28,129 nt of DNA, from the NCBI GenBank assembly GCA_964448105.1, contig CAYUVK010000064.1:1-28129 (forward strand), given 5' to 3'. The stretch comes from CAVQBP01 sp964448105. GTDB taxonomy: Bacteria; Bacteroidota; Ignavibacteria; Ignavibacteriales; Ignavibacteriaceae. Positions 14,330 to 22,809 of this stretch are shown here, one piece after another (the first letter of the stretch is position 1; each line of letters starts with the position of its first letter). The position numbers and the translations under genes are program-made. A model generated the notes under the pieces. The model searched no databases and was not told the DNA's origin. It was given only the letters and a program-made list of their open reading frames with translations.

Positions 14330-16939
14330 ATGACAAGAAAAATATTTATCTTGTTGCTATTATATCTTCTTTCCCTTTCAAATTGGATTTTCGCGCAGGA
14401 GATTACTGGAAAGATTGAAGGGAGAATTGTTGATTCGACCGGAATCCCTTTAAATGGAGTAAATGTTTCTTTACAGAGTGAAAGTTTGCAGGGTACTCAA
14501 GGAACTTCCACAAATGATGAAGGTCTCTTTCAGATATTTGGATTACCTATCGGCTATTACAAAGTAAAGATCAGTCTTATTGGATACAGGAAAATAATTT
14601 TTGAAAATGTGCAAATCAGTCTGGGGAAAACAACTAACCTCGGTGAAATAGAATTAAAAACTCAGACCTATAATTTACCTGAAGTTATAGTTTCTGGAGA
14701 AAAATTTATTATTGATCCGAACTCAACAACCTACGGAGGCAACCTTAATTCAAAAGGTTTTGAAAATCTCCCGGTAGATAGAAACTATCAGAGCATGATC
14801 TCCCTGCTGCCCCAGGCAAATACAAGCTACTATGGAGATGCAGTAAACATTGGGGGTTCTACCGGATTTGAAAATAAATATTTCGTAGACGGTGTTGAGG
14901 TTACCGATCCATTAATGGGAAACGCAGGCACAAACTTACCATACAATTTTATAAAAGAGATAGAAGTAAAGACCGGGGGATATGAAGCGGAATTCCGAAG
15001 TTCACTGGGTGGACTAATCAACGTTGTCACTTATTCCGGTACAAATGAATTTCACGGATCGGCATTTGGTTTTTATACAAATAACCGGTTCAGCAGCAAG
15101 CGTTATATTGGCTCAATGGATCCAACACAAGGAGATTTTTCCGATTACGATGTCGGAGTTAGCTTTGGCGGACCAATCATTCTCGATAAGCTTTGGTTTT
15201 TTGCAGCTTACAATCCCACATTTAATAGAAGAGATGTTCAAATTCCTAGTTTCAATATCGCAGAAGATAAAACAACAAGACATTCCTTTGCCTCAAAACT
15301 CACCTGGAGTGCTTCAGAGAAACTGAAATTGATCTTAACTGTTACCGGTGATCCCGCCGAACGAAAATCAGTCGGGGATGTTGGGGTTGCTGTTTATGCC
15401 TTATTAAATCCAGATCCTTATCTTCAGAATTTAAAACAAGGAGGTTTTAATATTGCACTTAACGGAACATATTCTATCGGCCAAAATATTTTATTAAAAG
15501 GTTCTTTTTCCCGGGTAATGAGGTATGATTCCGGCGATCCATCTACAGTAACAGGAAGAGATGAAATTCTATTATATGATTATCAAAACAATATCTGGGG
15601 AGGCGGCACGTTCAATAAGTGGGATCATTATCGTTATAGTAATGTTGCTAAATTAGGAGGAATTATTTCACTTGGAGAACATATTATAAATGCCGGTATT
15701 GAATACAAAATAGATGGTTCACAAAACCCGGAACATAATGATGTTATCATCAAGTGGGATCCAACCAATTGGGAGGAAGAAATTGGAATAGGGGGAAATA
15801 TATATCAACGAAGCCCCTCCATTTTCCTTCAAGATAGCTGGCAGATTATACGAAGCTTAAGCATTCACGGCGGGATTAGATGGGATGCGCAATTTTTATA
15901 CGGCACACTGGGGATTTTAAGACAAAAAGTTAAAGTTCCGCTTCAACCAAGGGCGGGATTCACATTTGTGCCCGATGAAGACGGCTCACAAAAAATATCC
16001 GGCTCTTATGGTCGTTTTGCTCAAGAACTTTCCCTGCAAGAACCGGCATGGACCATGACCGATGAAGGCGGTTATTATATAATTACATACGATCATGACC
16101 CGCGCATTTCCAAAGCCGGCGGTGATACTGTTTTTGGCGGGCCGCACCTGCTCTACAATCCAAGAGAAGATATTCTTTATGATCAGTATTTTGATGAATT
16201 CAGTCTTGGATATGAACGATCAATAAGTGAGAATTTTCTTGTTAGCGTACAGGGTGTTTACAGAACACTTCGGGAAGCAATTAGCAGCATCTATAACCCG
16301 GGAAAAGGAATTCAAGCCAGCTTAACAAGACCGAAACGAAATTACGAAGCCTTAGCAATCACTATTGAACACCGGAAGGGAGAGCACTTTAATTTCCTTA
16401 CCTCCTATGTCCTATCAAGAGATTACGGAAATTATGGAGGACTCTTTGACGCTATCGGTCATTTTATGTATCCAAATACTAGCAATTTACCAAGCGATTT
16501 AGAACAAGTGCAGAAGTGTACGGGACCTCTTCCAAACGACCGGACGCATGTATTCAAATTTTCCGGTTCATATAAATTTTCATTCGGACTGACTGCAGGT
16601 CTTACATTTTTAGCAGAGAGCGGTACACCATTGAGTGAGTTAGCAAGTGGCGTTGAGTATTATATTTTCATGGCTAATCGCGGTTCTGCCGGAAGAACTC
16701 CCACAATCTGGGATTTAAATGCCCGTTTAATTTATGAATTGGCTTTTATAAATAATTGGAACACAAGGTTGATATTAGATATCTTCCATGTAGCAAGCCA
16801 GCGAAAGCCGGTTGATGTTGATCAGAACCGTTACTTAATTTCTTTGGACGGTACCTTTTACCCATCACCAACTTACGGGCAAGTATACAGGTATCAGCCT
16901 GCAATGTCGGTAAGATTGGGAATGGAGGTGAATTTTTAA
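14330..16939 (+). CDS. Oar-like TonB-dependent receptor with N-terminal carboxypeptidase-like domain
   Basis: 869-aa outer-membrane protein. Signal peptide residues 1-22 (cut near IFAQ); a CarboxypepD-regulatory-like domain at about 26-112 (GKIEGRIVDSTGIPLNGVNV, GLFQIFGLPIGYYKVKISLIGY); a plug domain at about 115-240 (LPEVIVSG, SMISLLPQ, GSTGFENKYFVDGVEVTDP, IKEIEVKTGGYEAEFRSSLGGLINVVTYSGTNEFHG); then a long barrel ending SVRLGMEVNF. This is the Oar/SusC-like architecture, and no SusD gene follows. It sits immediately upstream of the hybrid sensor gene, which suggests that the cargo or its product is sensed by that regulator. No Shine-Dalgarno is seen. Confidence 0.94.
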   Translation: MTRKIFILLLLYLLSLSNWIFAQEITGKIEGRIVDSTGIPLNGVNVSLQSESLQGTQGTSTNDEGLFQIFGLPIGYYKVKISLIGYRKIIFENVQISLGKTTNLGEIELKTQTYNLPEVIVSGEKFIIDPNSTTYGGNLNSKGFENLPVDRNYQSMISLLPQANTSYYGDAVNIGGSTGFENKYFVDGVEVTDPLMGNAGTNLPYNFIKEIEVKTGGYEAEFRSSLGGLINVVTYSGTNEFHGSAFGFYTNNRFSSKRYIGSMDPTQGDFSDYDVGVSFGGPIILDKLWFFAAYNPTFNRRDVQIPSFNIAEDKTTRHSFASKLTWSASEKLKLILTVTGDPAERKSVGDVGVAVYALLNPDPYLQNLKQGGFNIALNGTYSIGQNILLKGSFSRVMRYDSGDPSTVTGRDEILLYDYQNNIWGGGTFNKWDHYRYSNVAKLGGIISLGEHIINAGIEYKIDGSQNPEHNDVIIKWDPTNWEEEIGIGGNIYQRSPSIFLQDSWQIIRSLSIHGGIRWDAQFLYGTLGILRQKVKVPLQPRAGFTFVPDEDGSQKISGSYGRFAQELSLQEPAWTMTDEGGYYIITYDHDPRISKAGGDTVFGGPHLLYNPREDILYDQYFDEFSLGYERSISENFLVSVQGVYRTLREAISSIYNPGKGIQASLTRPKRNYEALAITIEHRKGEHFNFLTSYVLSRDYGNYGGLFDAIGHFMYPNTSNLPSDLEQVQKCTGPLPNDRTHVFKFSGSYKFSFGLTAGLTFLAESGTPLSELASGVEYYIFMANRGSAGRTPTIWDLNARLIYELAFINNWNTRLILDIFHVASQRKPVDVDQNRYLISLDGTFYPSPTYGQVYRYQPAMSVRLGMEVNF

Positions 16940-17014
16940 GCCCTACCCCGAAAAAGTTAAATGAAAGTTAGAAAGCATGTTAAGCAAATATAAATTATTG
17001 AGTTTTCATTCAAT

Positions 17015-17096
17015 CCCGCCTTCTCAAAACCTATGGCGGGCAGGCATACAATCATACGATCATGCAACCATACATCCATGCATTCATACAAGGGTC
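17015..17096. repeat. Short hairpin plus CATAC/CATC-type low-complexity repeat
   Basis: CCCGCC (17015-17020) pairs with GGCGGG (17035-17040), followed by a degenerate run of ATACAATCATACGATCATG-like units to about 17096. It overlaps a possible N-terminal extension of the next gene and argues that this extension is not coding. Confidence 0.5.
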
Positions 17097-17099
17097 CTA

Positions 17100-20000
17100 A
17101 TGTGTATACTCAAAAATTTAATTTTACTTTTTTTGATTCTTTCTTTCTTACCTCCGTGCACTTTTTCCCAGACTGTTGACCTCCCTTTCGAACATTTCTC
17201 AGTTGATGAAGGTATGCCGACAGTAGTTAATTACATTTATCAAGATAAAACAGGTTTTTTGTGGTTCGCTACTAACAGCGGTCTTTATAAATATGACGGA
17301 TACAGCTTTACATCTTATAAGCATGATATCGATGATTCTACCAGCCTAATAGATAATACTATTAATATTATATATGAAGATAAGGAAGGAATTATATGGA
17401 TAGGTACCTGGCTTGGGTTTGATAAGCTTGACTGTAAAAAGAATATTTTCAAACATTATAAACCAAGTTTGCTTAACGATGGAAACGGTGAAAGTGATCC
17501 TGTCTGGGCTATTTGCGAAGATAAATTTGGTAAATTATGGATTGGTACAGGTGAAGGTTTATTTACATTAAATAAAAAAACCCAGGAATTTATTTTTTTA
17601 AAAGATTTCAGCACAGGTAAAACCGGTTTATCCCCTAATACAATAGGTTCAATTCATGAAGATAAAGAAGGTGCGATCTGGATTGGAAGTAATGTTGGAC
17701 TCGATAAATTTGATTTTAAAACCGGGAAATTCAAACATTACTTAAATGATCCGGGTGAAAAAGATCAAGCATGGTATTATAGCAAATCAATATACAAGAT
17801 TAATAAATTTTTAGAGGATGATAATGGTACATTCTGGCTTGCAACAATGGGAGGATTGGTTGAATTAAATCCTAAAACCGGAAAATTCAATAGATACCTC
17901 TTTAACCCGGAGAATCAAACCAATGTCATAGCCAAAATCAGTCAGGATGTTGTTACAGGTAATATTTGGCTTGCAACATGGGGTGGTCTTTTTTCTTTTA
18001 ATAAAAGATCAAAAGAGTTTATCCATTATAATACGGAAGCAAACTGTGTACTTAGTGAGAGATCAGGGACGTTATGGATAGGAACAAATACAGATATAAA
18101 AAAACTTAACCGGATGAAACAGCCTTTTAGAAAATACACAAGTAAATATATAATTTGTGCTATCTGTAATTGGACCGAAAAGATTTTATGGATGTATACA
18201 GCTAATAATGGATGGCAAAAATTTGATACAAAAAAAGAACAATTTATTCCTTATTCATATGGTAAAGGGAATGAAGTATATTACTTTTATCCGGGAGAAT
18301 TAATTATTAAAACAGAAAAAGGCGGCTGTTTCAGTGAGGATACTCTTGGCAATATTAAACCTTTTTTACCTGATTCATTGAAAGATTATACTAATAATCT
18401 TTCATGGGGCTGGAAAACCAAAAAAGGATATTGGCATGGAACTCATTCCGGCGGTTTCTATTTGCATAATCCTGAACCATTCAGTTTAAAAGAAATCAGA
18501 AATTTTAAACTCGAGATAAATTTTATTTATGAAGATAAATTTGGTTTGCTCTGGATTTCTACTACTATGGGGAAATTGTTTTGTTACAGTCCGGAAAGGG
18601 ATTCGGTAATTGAGTTTATTTCCGGGTTCAAAAATTCATCCAGACTAAGCGGGAGAATAATTAAACAAATTTTTGAAGATAAAAAAGGAAGATTGTGGTT
18701 TGCTACAATGAGCGGCTTGAACCGTTTTGAGCGATTAACAAACAGACTTCCAACCGGCAAAGAAAACTTTGTTCACTATACAGAAAAAGACGGATTGCCA
18801 AGCAACAGCGTATTAGGAATTACTGAAGATGATCATGGTTATTTGTGGCTCAACACAGGCAAAGGTATTTCAAGATTTGATCCAAAAAAAAATATTTTTA
18901 AAAACTACGACTCTTCTTATGGCCTGGATTTAACGACTGATATTTTTTATGGATTCGGCTGCAAAACTAGAAATGGCGAAATGTACCTTCCAAGTTCTTA
19001 CGGATTTACCCGTTTTCATCCCGATAGTGTAAAAGATAATCCTTTCATACCTCCAATTGTAATAACATCCTTTAAAAAGTTTGATAAACCTTATCCTTTT
19101 TCAAATGAGATCCATTTACCCTATGATGAAAATTTTATTTCATTTGAATTTGCTGCAGTAAGCTATATAAGTCCTGAAAGAAACCAGTATGCATATAAGA
19201 TGGAAGGATTAGATAGGGATTGGGTTTATTCAGGCACACGTCGATATGCTTCATATCCAAATTTAGATCCGGGCGAATATATTTTCAGAGTTAAAGGCTC
19301 AAATAATGACGGAGTATGGAATGAAGTGGGCTCGTCGGTTTCAATCATTATTTCTCCCCCCTGGTGGAAAACTACTTATGCTTATATCTTCTATTCATTA
19401 TTAATTCTAAGCTTAATTTATTTTACCTGGAAGATGCAGTTAAAGAGAATAAGGATAGGTCATGAATTTGAGATGAGCAGGTTTGAAGCAGAAAAGCTGC
19501 ACGAAGTTGATGAAATGAAATCTAGGTTCTTTGCTAATATATCTCATGAATTTAGGACACCTCTCACTTTAATACTTGGACCGGTTAAACAGATAATTGA
19601 AAAAATAAAAGATGAAAAGATCAAGAATGATTTAAAAGTTGTACATAAGAATGCGAGCAAACTGCTCGGGCTGGTAAACCAATTGCTTGATATTTCCAAG
19701 CTTGAATCGGGGAATATGAAGCTGCAGACTTCTCCTCAAAATATTATTCCTTTATTAAAGGCTCTGCTGCAGTCATTTTGTTCTTATGCTGAAAGAAAAA
19801 GAATTACACTGAAATTCAATTCTGATTATAATGAAATAATTGTATATATGGATAAAGACAAAATTGAAAAGATAATTACGAATGTACTTTCGAATGCTTT
19901 GAAGTTTACTCCGGAAGGTGGAGAAGTTGAGGTTGCAGTTAAACCGTACTGTCATTCCGGGCTTGACCCGGAAACTCAAAACTCAAATATGTCAAAGGAC

Positions 20001-21182
20001 CAGATTCTGAATCAAGTTCAGAATGACAAATCTTCTACTCTCAAATACATTCAAGGTAGATATGTGGAAATATCAATCCATGATACCGGAATTGGTATTC
20101 CGAAAGAAAAGATTTCAAAAATATTTGACCGTTTTTACCAGGTTGATGGAAGTGTTACAAGAGATCAGGAAGGAACCGGGATCGGGCTTTCATTAACAAA
20201 AGAATTAATTGAACTGCATAAAGGGAAAATTGAAGTGAAAAGCGAAGAAGGAAAAGGAACAACTTTTATAATAAGCATCCCTCTCGGAAAAGATCATTTG
20301 ATACCGGAAGAGATTTGTGAAGCAGAACAGGATGAAAGTCTGAAATCTTTAAATCCTGAAGAGATAATTACTATAGATAATGCACAAACAGCTAAGCCGG
20401 ATATAGATTTATACAAAGAAACTGATAAACCCTCCCTTCTGATAGTAGAAGATAATCCCGATGTCAGAAATTACATAAGAAGTAATTTAGAAAAGAATTA
20501 TAAAATTATTGAAGCCGTTGATGGGGAAGATGGATTGAAAAAATCTCTAAATGAAATGCCTGATTTGGTAGTAAGTGATGTTATGATGCCGAAGATGGAC
20601 GGATTTAAATTATGTGATAAGCTTAAAACAGATGAACGAACAAGTCACATACCTATTATACTTTTAACTGCAAAAGCATCGAGCCAGGATAAAATAGAAG
20701 GATTGGAAACAGGGGCAGATGATTATATTATGAAGCCGTTTGATGCTGAAGAATTAAAAGCAAGGATAAAAAATCTTATTGAACAAAGAAAAAGGATTCA
20801 TGAACATTTCAGAAAGCACGGATTATTTGAAATAGAAGAAAAGAATATCACTCCTGTTGATCAAAAGTTCTTACAAAAAATTGTTGAAATCATAAATGAG
20901 CATCTTTCGGACAGATCATTCGGAGTGGAAGTACTGGCTGAAAAAATGTCTGTTAGCCGTTCATTACTTCTAAAAAAGATTGAAGCATTAATTGGTGAAT
21001 CACCGAATGACCTAATAAAAAGAATGAGATTGAATAAAGCAGCAAAATTAATTGAAAACAGATTTGGAAATATATCTGAAATTGCACTTGAAGTGGGCTT
21101 CAATAATCCCTCGTATTTTGCAGAGTGCTTTAAAAAGCAATTTGGAATAAACCCATCACAATATATCAAAAAACCGGAATAA
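17100..21182 (+). CDS. Hybrid two-component sensor (propeller, histidine kinase, receiver, AraC)
   Basis: One-protein signalling system of the HTCS type, about 1360 aa from the ATG at 17100. This start is preferred over the ATG at 16977 because it directly begins a signal peptide (MCILKNLILLFLILSF...CTFSQ) and the extra 41 codons are translated repeat. Order: two-component propeller repeats (many G.(L/I)W(I/F)(G/A)T.(G/S)G(L/I) units, about 30-660), a Y_Y_Y domain (about 670-745), one membrane helix (758-780), HisKA with H816 (FFANISHEFRTPLT), HATPase (NVLSNALKFTPEGG, DTGIGIP, GTGIGLSLTK), receiver with phospho-acceptor D1160 (VVSDVMMPKMDG) and an AraC helix-turn-helix at the end. Residues 951-977 inside the ATPase domain are a palindromic repeat read in frame. 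Likely senses a periplasmic ligand and regulates the flanking genes. Confidence 0.95.
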   Translation: MCILKNLILLFLILSFLPPCTFSQTVDLPFEHFSVDEGMPTVVNYIYQDKTGFLWFATNSGLYKYDGYSFTSYKHDIDDSTSLIDNTINIIYEDKEGIIWIGTWLGFDKLDCKKNIFKHYKPSLLNDGNGESDPVWAICEDKFGKLWIGTGEGLFTLNKKTQEFIFLKDFSTGKTGLSPNTIGSIHEDKEGAIWIGSNVGLDKFDFKTGKFKHYLNDPGEKDQAWYYSKSIYKINKFLEDDNGTFWLATMGGLVELNPKTGKFNRYLFNPENQTNVIAKISQDVVTGNIWLATWGGLFSFNKRSKEFIHYNTEANCVLSERSGTLWIGTNTDIKKLNRMKQPFRKYTSKYIICAICNWTEKILWMYTANNGWQKFDTKKEQFIPYSYGKGNEVYYFYPGELIIKTEKGGCFSEDTLGNIKPFLPDSLKDYTNNLSWGWKTKKGYWHGTHSGGFYLHNPEPFSLKEIRNFKLEINFIYEDKFGLLWISTTMGKLFCYSPERDSVIEFISGFKNSSRLSGRIIKQIFEDKKGRLWFATMSGLNRFERLTNRLPTGKENFVHYTEKDGLPSNSVLGITEDDHGYLWLNTGKGISRFDPKKNIFKNYDSSYGLDLTTDIFYGFGCKTRNGEMYLPSSYGFTRFHPDSVKDNPFIPPIVITSFKKFDKPYPFSNEIHLPYDENFISFEFAAVSYISPERNQYAYKMEGLDRDWVYSGTRRYASYPNLDPGEYIFRVKGSNNDGVWNEVGSSVSIIISPPWWKTTYAYIFYSLLILSLIYFTWKMQLKRIRIGHEFEMSRFEAEKLHEVDEMKSRFFANISHEFRTPLTLILGPVKQIIEKIKDEKIKNDLKVVHKNASKLLGLVNQLLDISKLESGNMKLQTSPQNIIPLLKALLQSFCSYAERKRITLKFNSDYNEIIVYMDKDKIEKIITNVLSNALKFTPEGGEVEVAVKPYCHSGLDPETQNSNMSKDQILNQVQNDKSSTLKYIQGRYVEISIHDTGIGIPKEKISKIFDRFYQVDGSVTRDQEGTGIGLSLTKELIELHKGKIEVKSEEGKGTTFIISIPLGKDHLIPEEICEAEQDESLKSLNPEEIITIDNAQTAKPDIDLYKETDKPSLLIVEDNPDVRNYIRSNLEKNYKIIEAVDGEDGLKKSLNEMPDLVVSDVMMPKMDGFKLCDKLKTDERTSHIPIILLTAKASSQDKIEGLETGADDYIMKPFDAEELKARIKNLIEQRKRIHEHFRKHGLFEIEEKNITPVDQKFLQKIVEIINEHLSDRSFGVEVLAEKMSVSRSLLLKKIEALIGESPNDLIKRMRLNKAAKLIENRFGNISEIALEVGFNNPSYFAECFKKQFGINPSQYIKKPE
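19950..20028. repeat. Palindromic repeat element inserted in frame in the kinase ATPase domain
   Basis: 79 nt from TGTCATTCCGGGCTTGACC to TTCAGAATGACA. The two halves are imperfect complements (TGTCATTC at the outer end, CTTGA/TCAAG inside). It keeps the host frame and codes for CHSGLDPETQNS...QVQND, an insert between the strand after the N box and the strand leading to DTGIGIP, where the family has only a short loop. The complement reads as the MSFRVKPGMT-type peptide. Confidence 0.8.
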
Positions 21183-21186
21183 ATAA

Positions 21187-21211
21187 TTATCCGTGGATAA
21201 AACACGGATAA
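21187..21211. terminator. Hairpin after the hybrid sensor gene
   Basis: TTATCCGTG (21187-21195) and CACGGATAA (21203-21211) form a perfect 9-bp stem with a 7-nt loop, 4 nt after the stop codon. ACGGAT units continue to about 21238 and another TTATCCGTG follows at 21246, so this is a dispersed ATCCGTG-type repeat that may act as a terminator; there is no T tract. Confidence 0.5.
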
Positions 21212-21297
21212 AACGGATGCGACGGATATAAACGGATATAAATTATTATCCGTGAAAATCAGTCTGATCCATCAAATCCACGTTCTTTTTTCACCTA

Positions 21298-21330
21298 TAC
21301 GCAAAATTGATATTTATTTACGCAAATTTG
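21298..21330 (+). promoter_or_regulatory. Two direct repeats 21 bp apart upstream of the lipoprotein gene
   Basis: TACGCAAAATTG (21298-21309) and TACGCAAATTTG (21319-21330) agree at 11 of 12 bases with a 21-bp period. AraC-family proteins often bind two direct half-sites about 21 bp apart, and the AraC-domain sensor is encoded just upstream, so this is a candidate operator. A similar TTACGCAATTG occurs by chance in the element at 12349, which weakens the case. Confidence 0.3.
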
Positions 21331-21454
21331 GTAGATAAATCTTCCTTAAAAACATACCATATCACCATCAAAAAATCATCCTTCGTAACTCTTCCCTGTT
21401 TATTCATCCGAGAGTTTTGGGGAAGGTAACACAAATCACTAAAAGGAGGTTCGT

Positions 21455-22072
21455 ATGAAAACAATTAAATGTGTTCTTGCTCTATTTGCTTTCGGGGGAC
21501 TCCTGTTAATTGGCTGTTCTGATAAATCTCAGTCTCCCGTTGCACCTGACGATCAAACTATAAATCAACCAGGTTCCCTGGAAAAAAAGATCGTCAGAGA
21601 ATTTTCCGGTCCGGGTGATCCGCAAGAGATTACAAATCCTGGCACTACTAAAGTAATTAATGGTAAAACAATACTTAGAGGTATGCATAACAGAGTATTA
21701 GTCAGTGTTTCATTTAAGGGGAGCGGTACTGATCTTTTCAGCGGGGAAGGAGATCTCGAACTTAATGCTATTATAGATGGCGCCGCCGGGGTGGGACAAT
21801 GGTGGGGAACGTTGAAACTTACGCCTAAAGCACCAGAGGCACGAAGTGGACACTGGAACCTTATCTGGTATGGAAAAGCTACTATCAGCCCAACAGCATG
21901 GGAAGGAGGACCAGGCTGGATTTTACCTCTAAAGGAATTTGGTTATGGAAAAGGGGGTGCTTTAACCGGATTATATTGCGATGCTGATGTTATGATTACA
22001 GCACCTTTAGATTTATCCTGGTGGCATGGTGAGTATCACGGTTATATTAAATCCCTGTTCTGCTATCGTTGA
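21455..22072 (+). CDS. Putative outer-membrane lipoprotein of unknown function
   Basis: 205 aa. Lipoprotein signal with the lipid-bearing cysteine at C21 (GLLLIG then C), followed by a Ser/Pro-rich linker. Residues about 75-200 look like a beta-sandwich (VLVSVSFKGSGTDLFSGEG, GQWWGTLKLTPK, GHWNLIWYGKATIS, DLSWWHGEYHGYIKSLFCYR) with many tryptophans, as in carbohydrate- or surface-binding proteins, but no family is recognised. A strong AAAAGGAGGT lies before the ATG. Probably starts a transcript of its own downstream of the sensor gene. Confidence 0.85.
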   Translation: MKTIKCVLALFAFGGLLLIGCSDKSQSPVAPDDQTINQPGSLEKKIVREFSGPGDPQEITNPGTTKVINGKTILRGMHNRVLVSVSFKGSGTDLFSGEGDLELNAIIDGAAGVGQWWGTLKLTPKAPEARSGHWNLIWYGKATISPTAWEGGPGWILPLKEFGYGKGGALTGLYCDADVMITAPLDLSWWHGEYHGYIKSLFCYR

Positions 22073-22105
22073 AATGCATGAGTGCAAGAGTAGAACGCAT
22101 AGTTG

Positions 22106-22182
22106 AATGGTTGAATGACTATCCGAAGAACTCTTTCAAAGAATAGTTATTCGATTTAGTTATTTAAAATCATTCAACCATT
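22106..22182. repeat. Inverted repeat AATGGTTGAATGA/TCATTCAACCATT
   Basis: Perfect 13-bp inverted repeat (22106-22118 and 22170-22182) in the gap between the lipoprotein and the isolated sorting domain. Related TTGAATG/CATTCAA units continue to about 22220. It could form a large hairpin after the lipoprotein gene. Confidence 0.6.
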
Positions 22183-22270
22183 CATCCAATCAATCATTAT
22201 TGTATGAATGAATTGAATGACACTTAAAGGCGGGATTCTTGTCCTTTGAAATGTTTGAAAGTCTTTAATA

Positions 22271-22636
22271 ATGAGTTCGTATCAAAATATAAGTACAAAC
22301 AATTTAGAGCCATCGGAATTTTATTTGTGTCAGAATTATCCAAATCCTTTTAGTGATAAAACAACTATAAAATTTTGTGTGGCTTATAAATGTAAAGTTA
22401 GACTCGAAGTTTTTAATCCTATAGGTGAGATGATAAAAATACTATTAGATGAAGAGAAGGAATCCGGTACTTATGAAGCTGAATTTGATTCTTCCAGTTG
22501 CCATTCCGGCAAATACCGGAATCTTCCGGAGGGTACTTATATCTATCGGCTTCAGGCTGGAGACTATTTATCAACAAAACGGATGAATCTTCGGGGTTCG
22601 AAGAGTCAGGAACCTCTTCCCAACCCTTCCCCTTAG
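22271..22636 (+). CDS. Isolated T9SS C-terminal sorting domain, probably a gene remnant
   Basis: 121 aa that is almost entirely a type IX secretion sorting domain: FYLCQNYPNPFSDKTTIKF, VRLEVFNPIGEMIKILLDEEKESGTYEAEFD, LPEGTYIYRLQAGDYLSTKRM. There is no signal peptide and no cargo domain, and no ribosome-binding site is seen, so it is likely the 3' end of a lost or rearranged surface-protein gene. Residues 77-84 are encoded by a 24-nt palindrome inserted in frame, and the last residues (EPLPNPSP) come from another palindromic repeat. It could still be translated, but could not be secreted alone. Confidence 0.5.
   Translation: MSSYQNISTNNLEPSEFYLCQNYPNPFSDKTTIKFCVAYKCKVRLEVFNPIGEMIKILLDEEKESGTYEAEFDSSSCHSGKYRNLPEGTYIYRLQAGDYLSTKRMNLRGSKSQEPLPNPSP
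22499..22522. repeat. 24-nt mini-palindrome inserted in frame in the sorting domain
   Basis: The stem ATTCCGG (22503-22509) with CCGGAAT (22516-22522) has a 6-nt loop, preceded by TGCC. It is exactly eight codons, CHSGKYRN, placed between EFDSSS and LPEGTYIYRLQ, where ordinary sorting domains have no such residues. The CHSG start is the same as in the repeat inside the sensor kinase. Confidence 0.6.
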
Positions 22637-22648
22637 TAAGGGAAAGGG
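22624..22648. repeat. CCCTTCCCC-type hairpin repeat at the end of the sorting-domain ORF
   Basis: CCCTTCCCCTTA and TAAGGGAAAGGG pair over 12 positions with one mismatch. It overlaps the stop codon region and supplies the NPSP end of the reading frame. It may work as a terminator; its form is that of a dispersed palindromic repeat. Confidence 0.55.
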
Positions 22649-22720
22649 CTTATTAAATGTGATGACTAACTGTTTAATATTCTTTCAGAAATAGTCATTT
22701 ACCGATTTATTGTCTATAAG

Positions 22721-22746
22721 TCTCTCTCCTTTTTTAAAGAGAGAGA
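22721..22746. terminator. TCTCTCTC/GAGAGAGA hairpin upstream of the Kelch gene
   Basis: TCTCTCT (22721-22727) pairs with AGAGAGA (22740-22746), extended inward by C-G and TTT/AAA around a bulged C, with a T-rich loop. It lies 64 bp before the Kelch gene start and may end the upstream transcript; dispersed repeat is the alternative. Confidence 0.45.
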
Positions 22747-22809
22747 TTAAAGTGAGGCTATAACAACAGAAAAAAAATATTTTTAACAAAAATCACAATG
22801 GAGGTCAAA

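Noticed and set aside
14083..14418. A 111-codon protein gene
   Set aside because: Only the first 20 or so codons resemble a protein family; the rest is translated palindromic repeat and overlaps the signal peptide of the next receptor gene.
16977..17099. N-terminal 41 codons of the hybrid sensor
   Set aside because: They translate a hairpin and a low-complexity repeat and would bury the signal peptide; the ATG at 17100 begins the signal peptide directly.
19773..19979. Minus-strand ORF with MSFRVKPGMT start
   Set aside because: It is the complement of the palindromic repeat and of the kinase gene, a known kind of spurious ORF.
22798..22809. Upstream ATG for the Kelch protein
   Set aside because: The GGAGGT ribosome-binding site lies on this ATG and is correctly spaced for the ATG at 22810.
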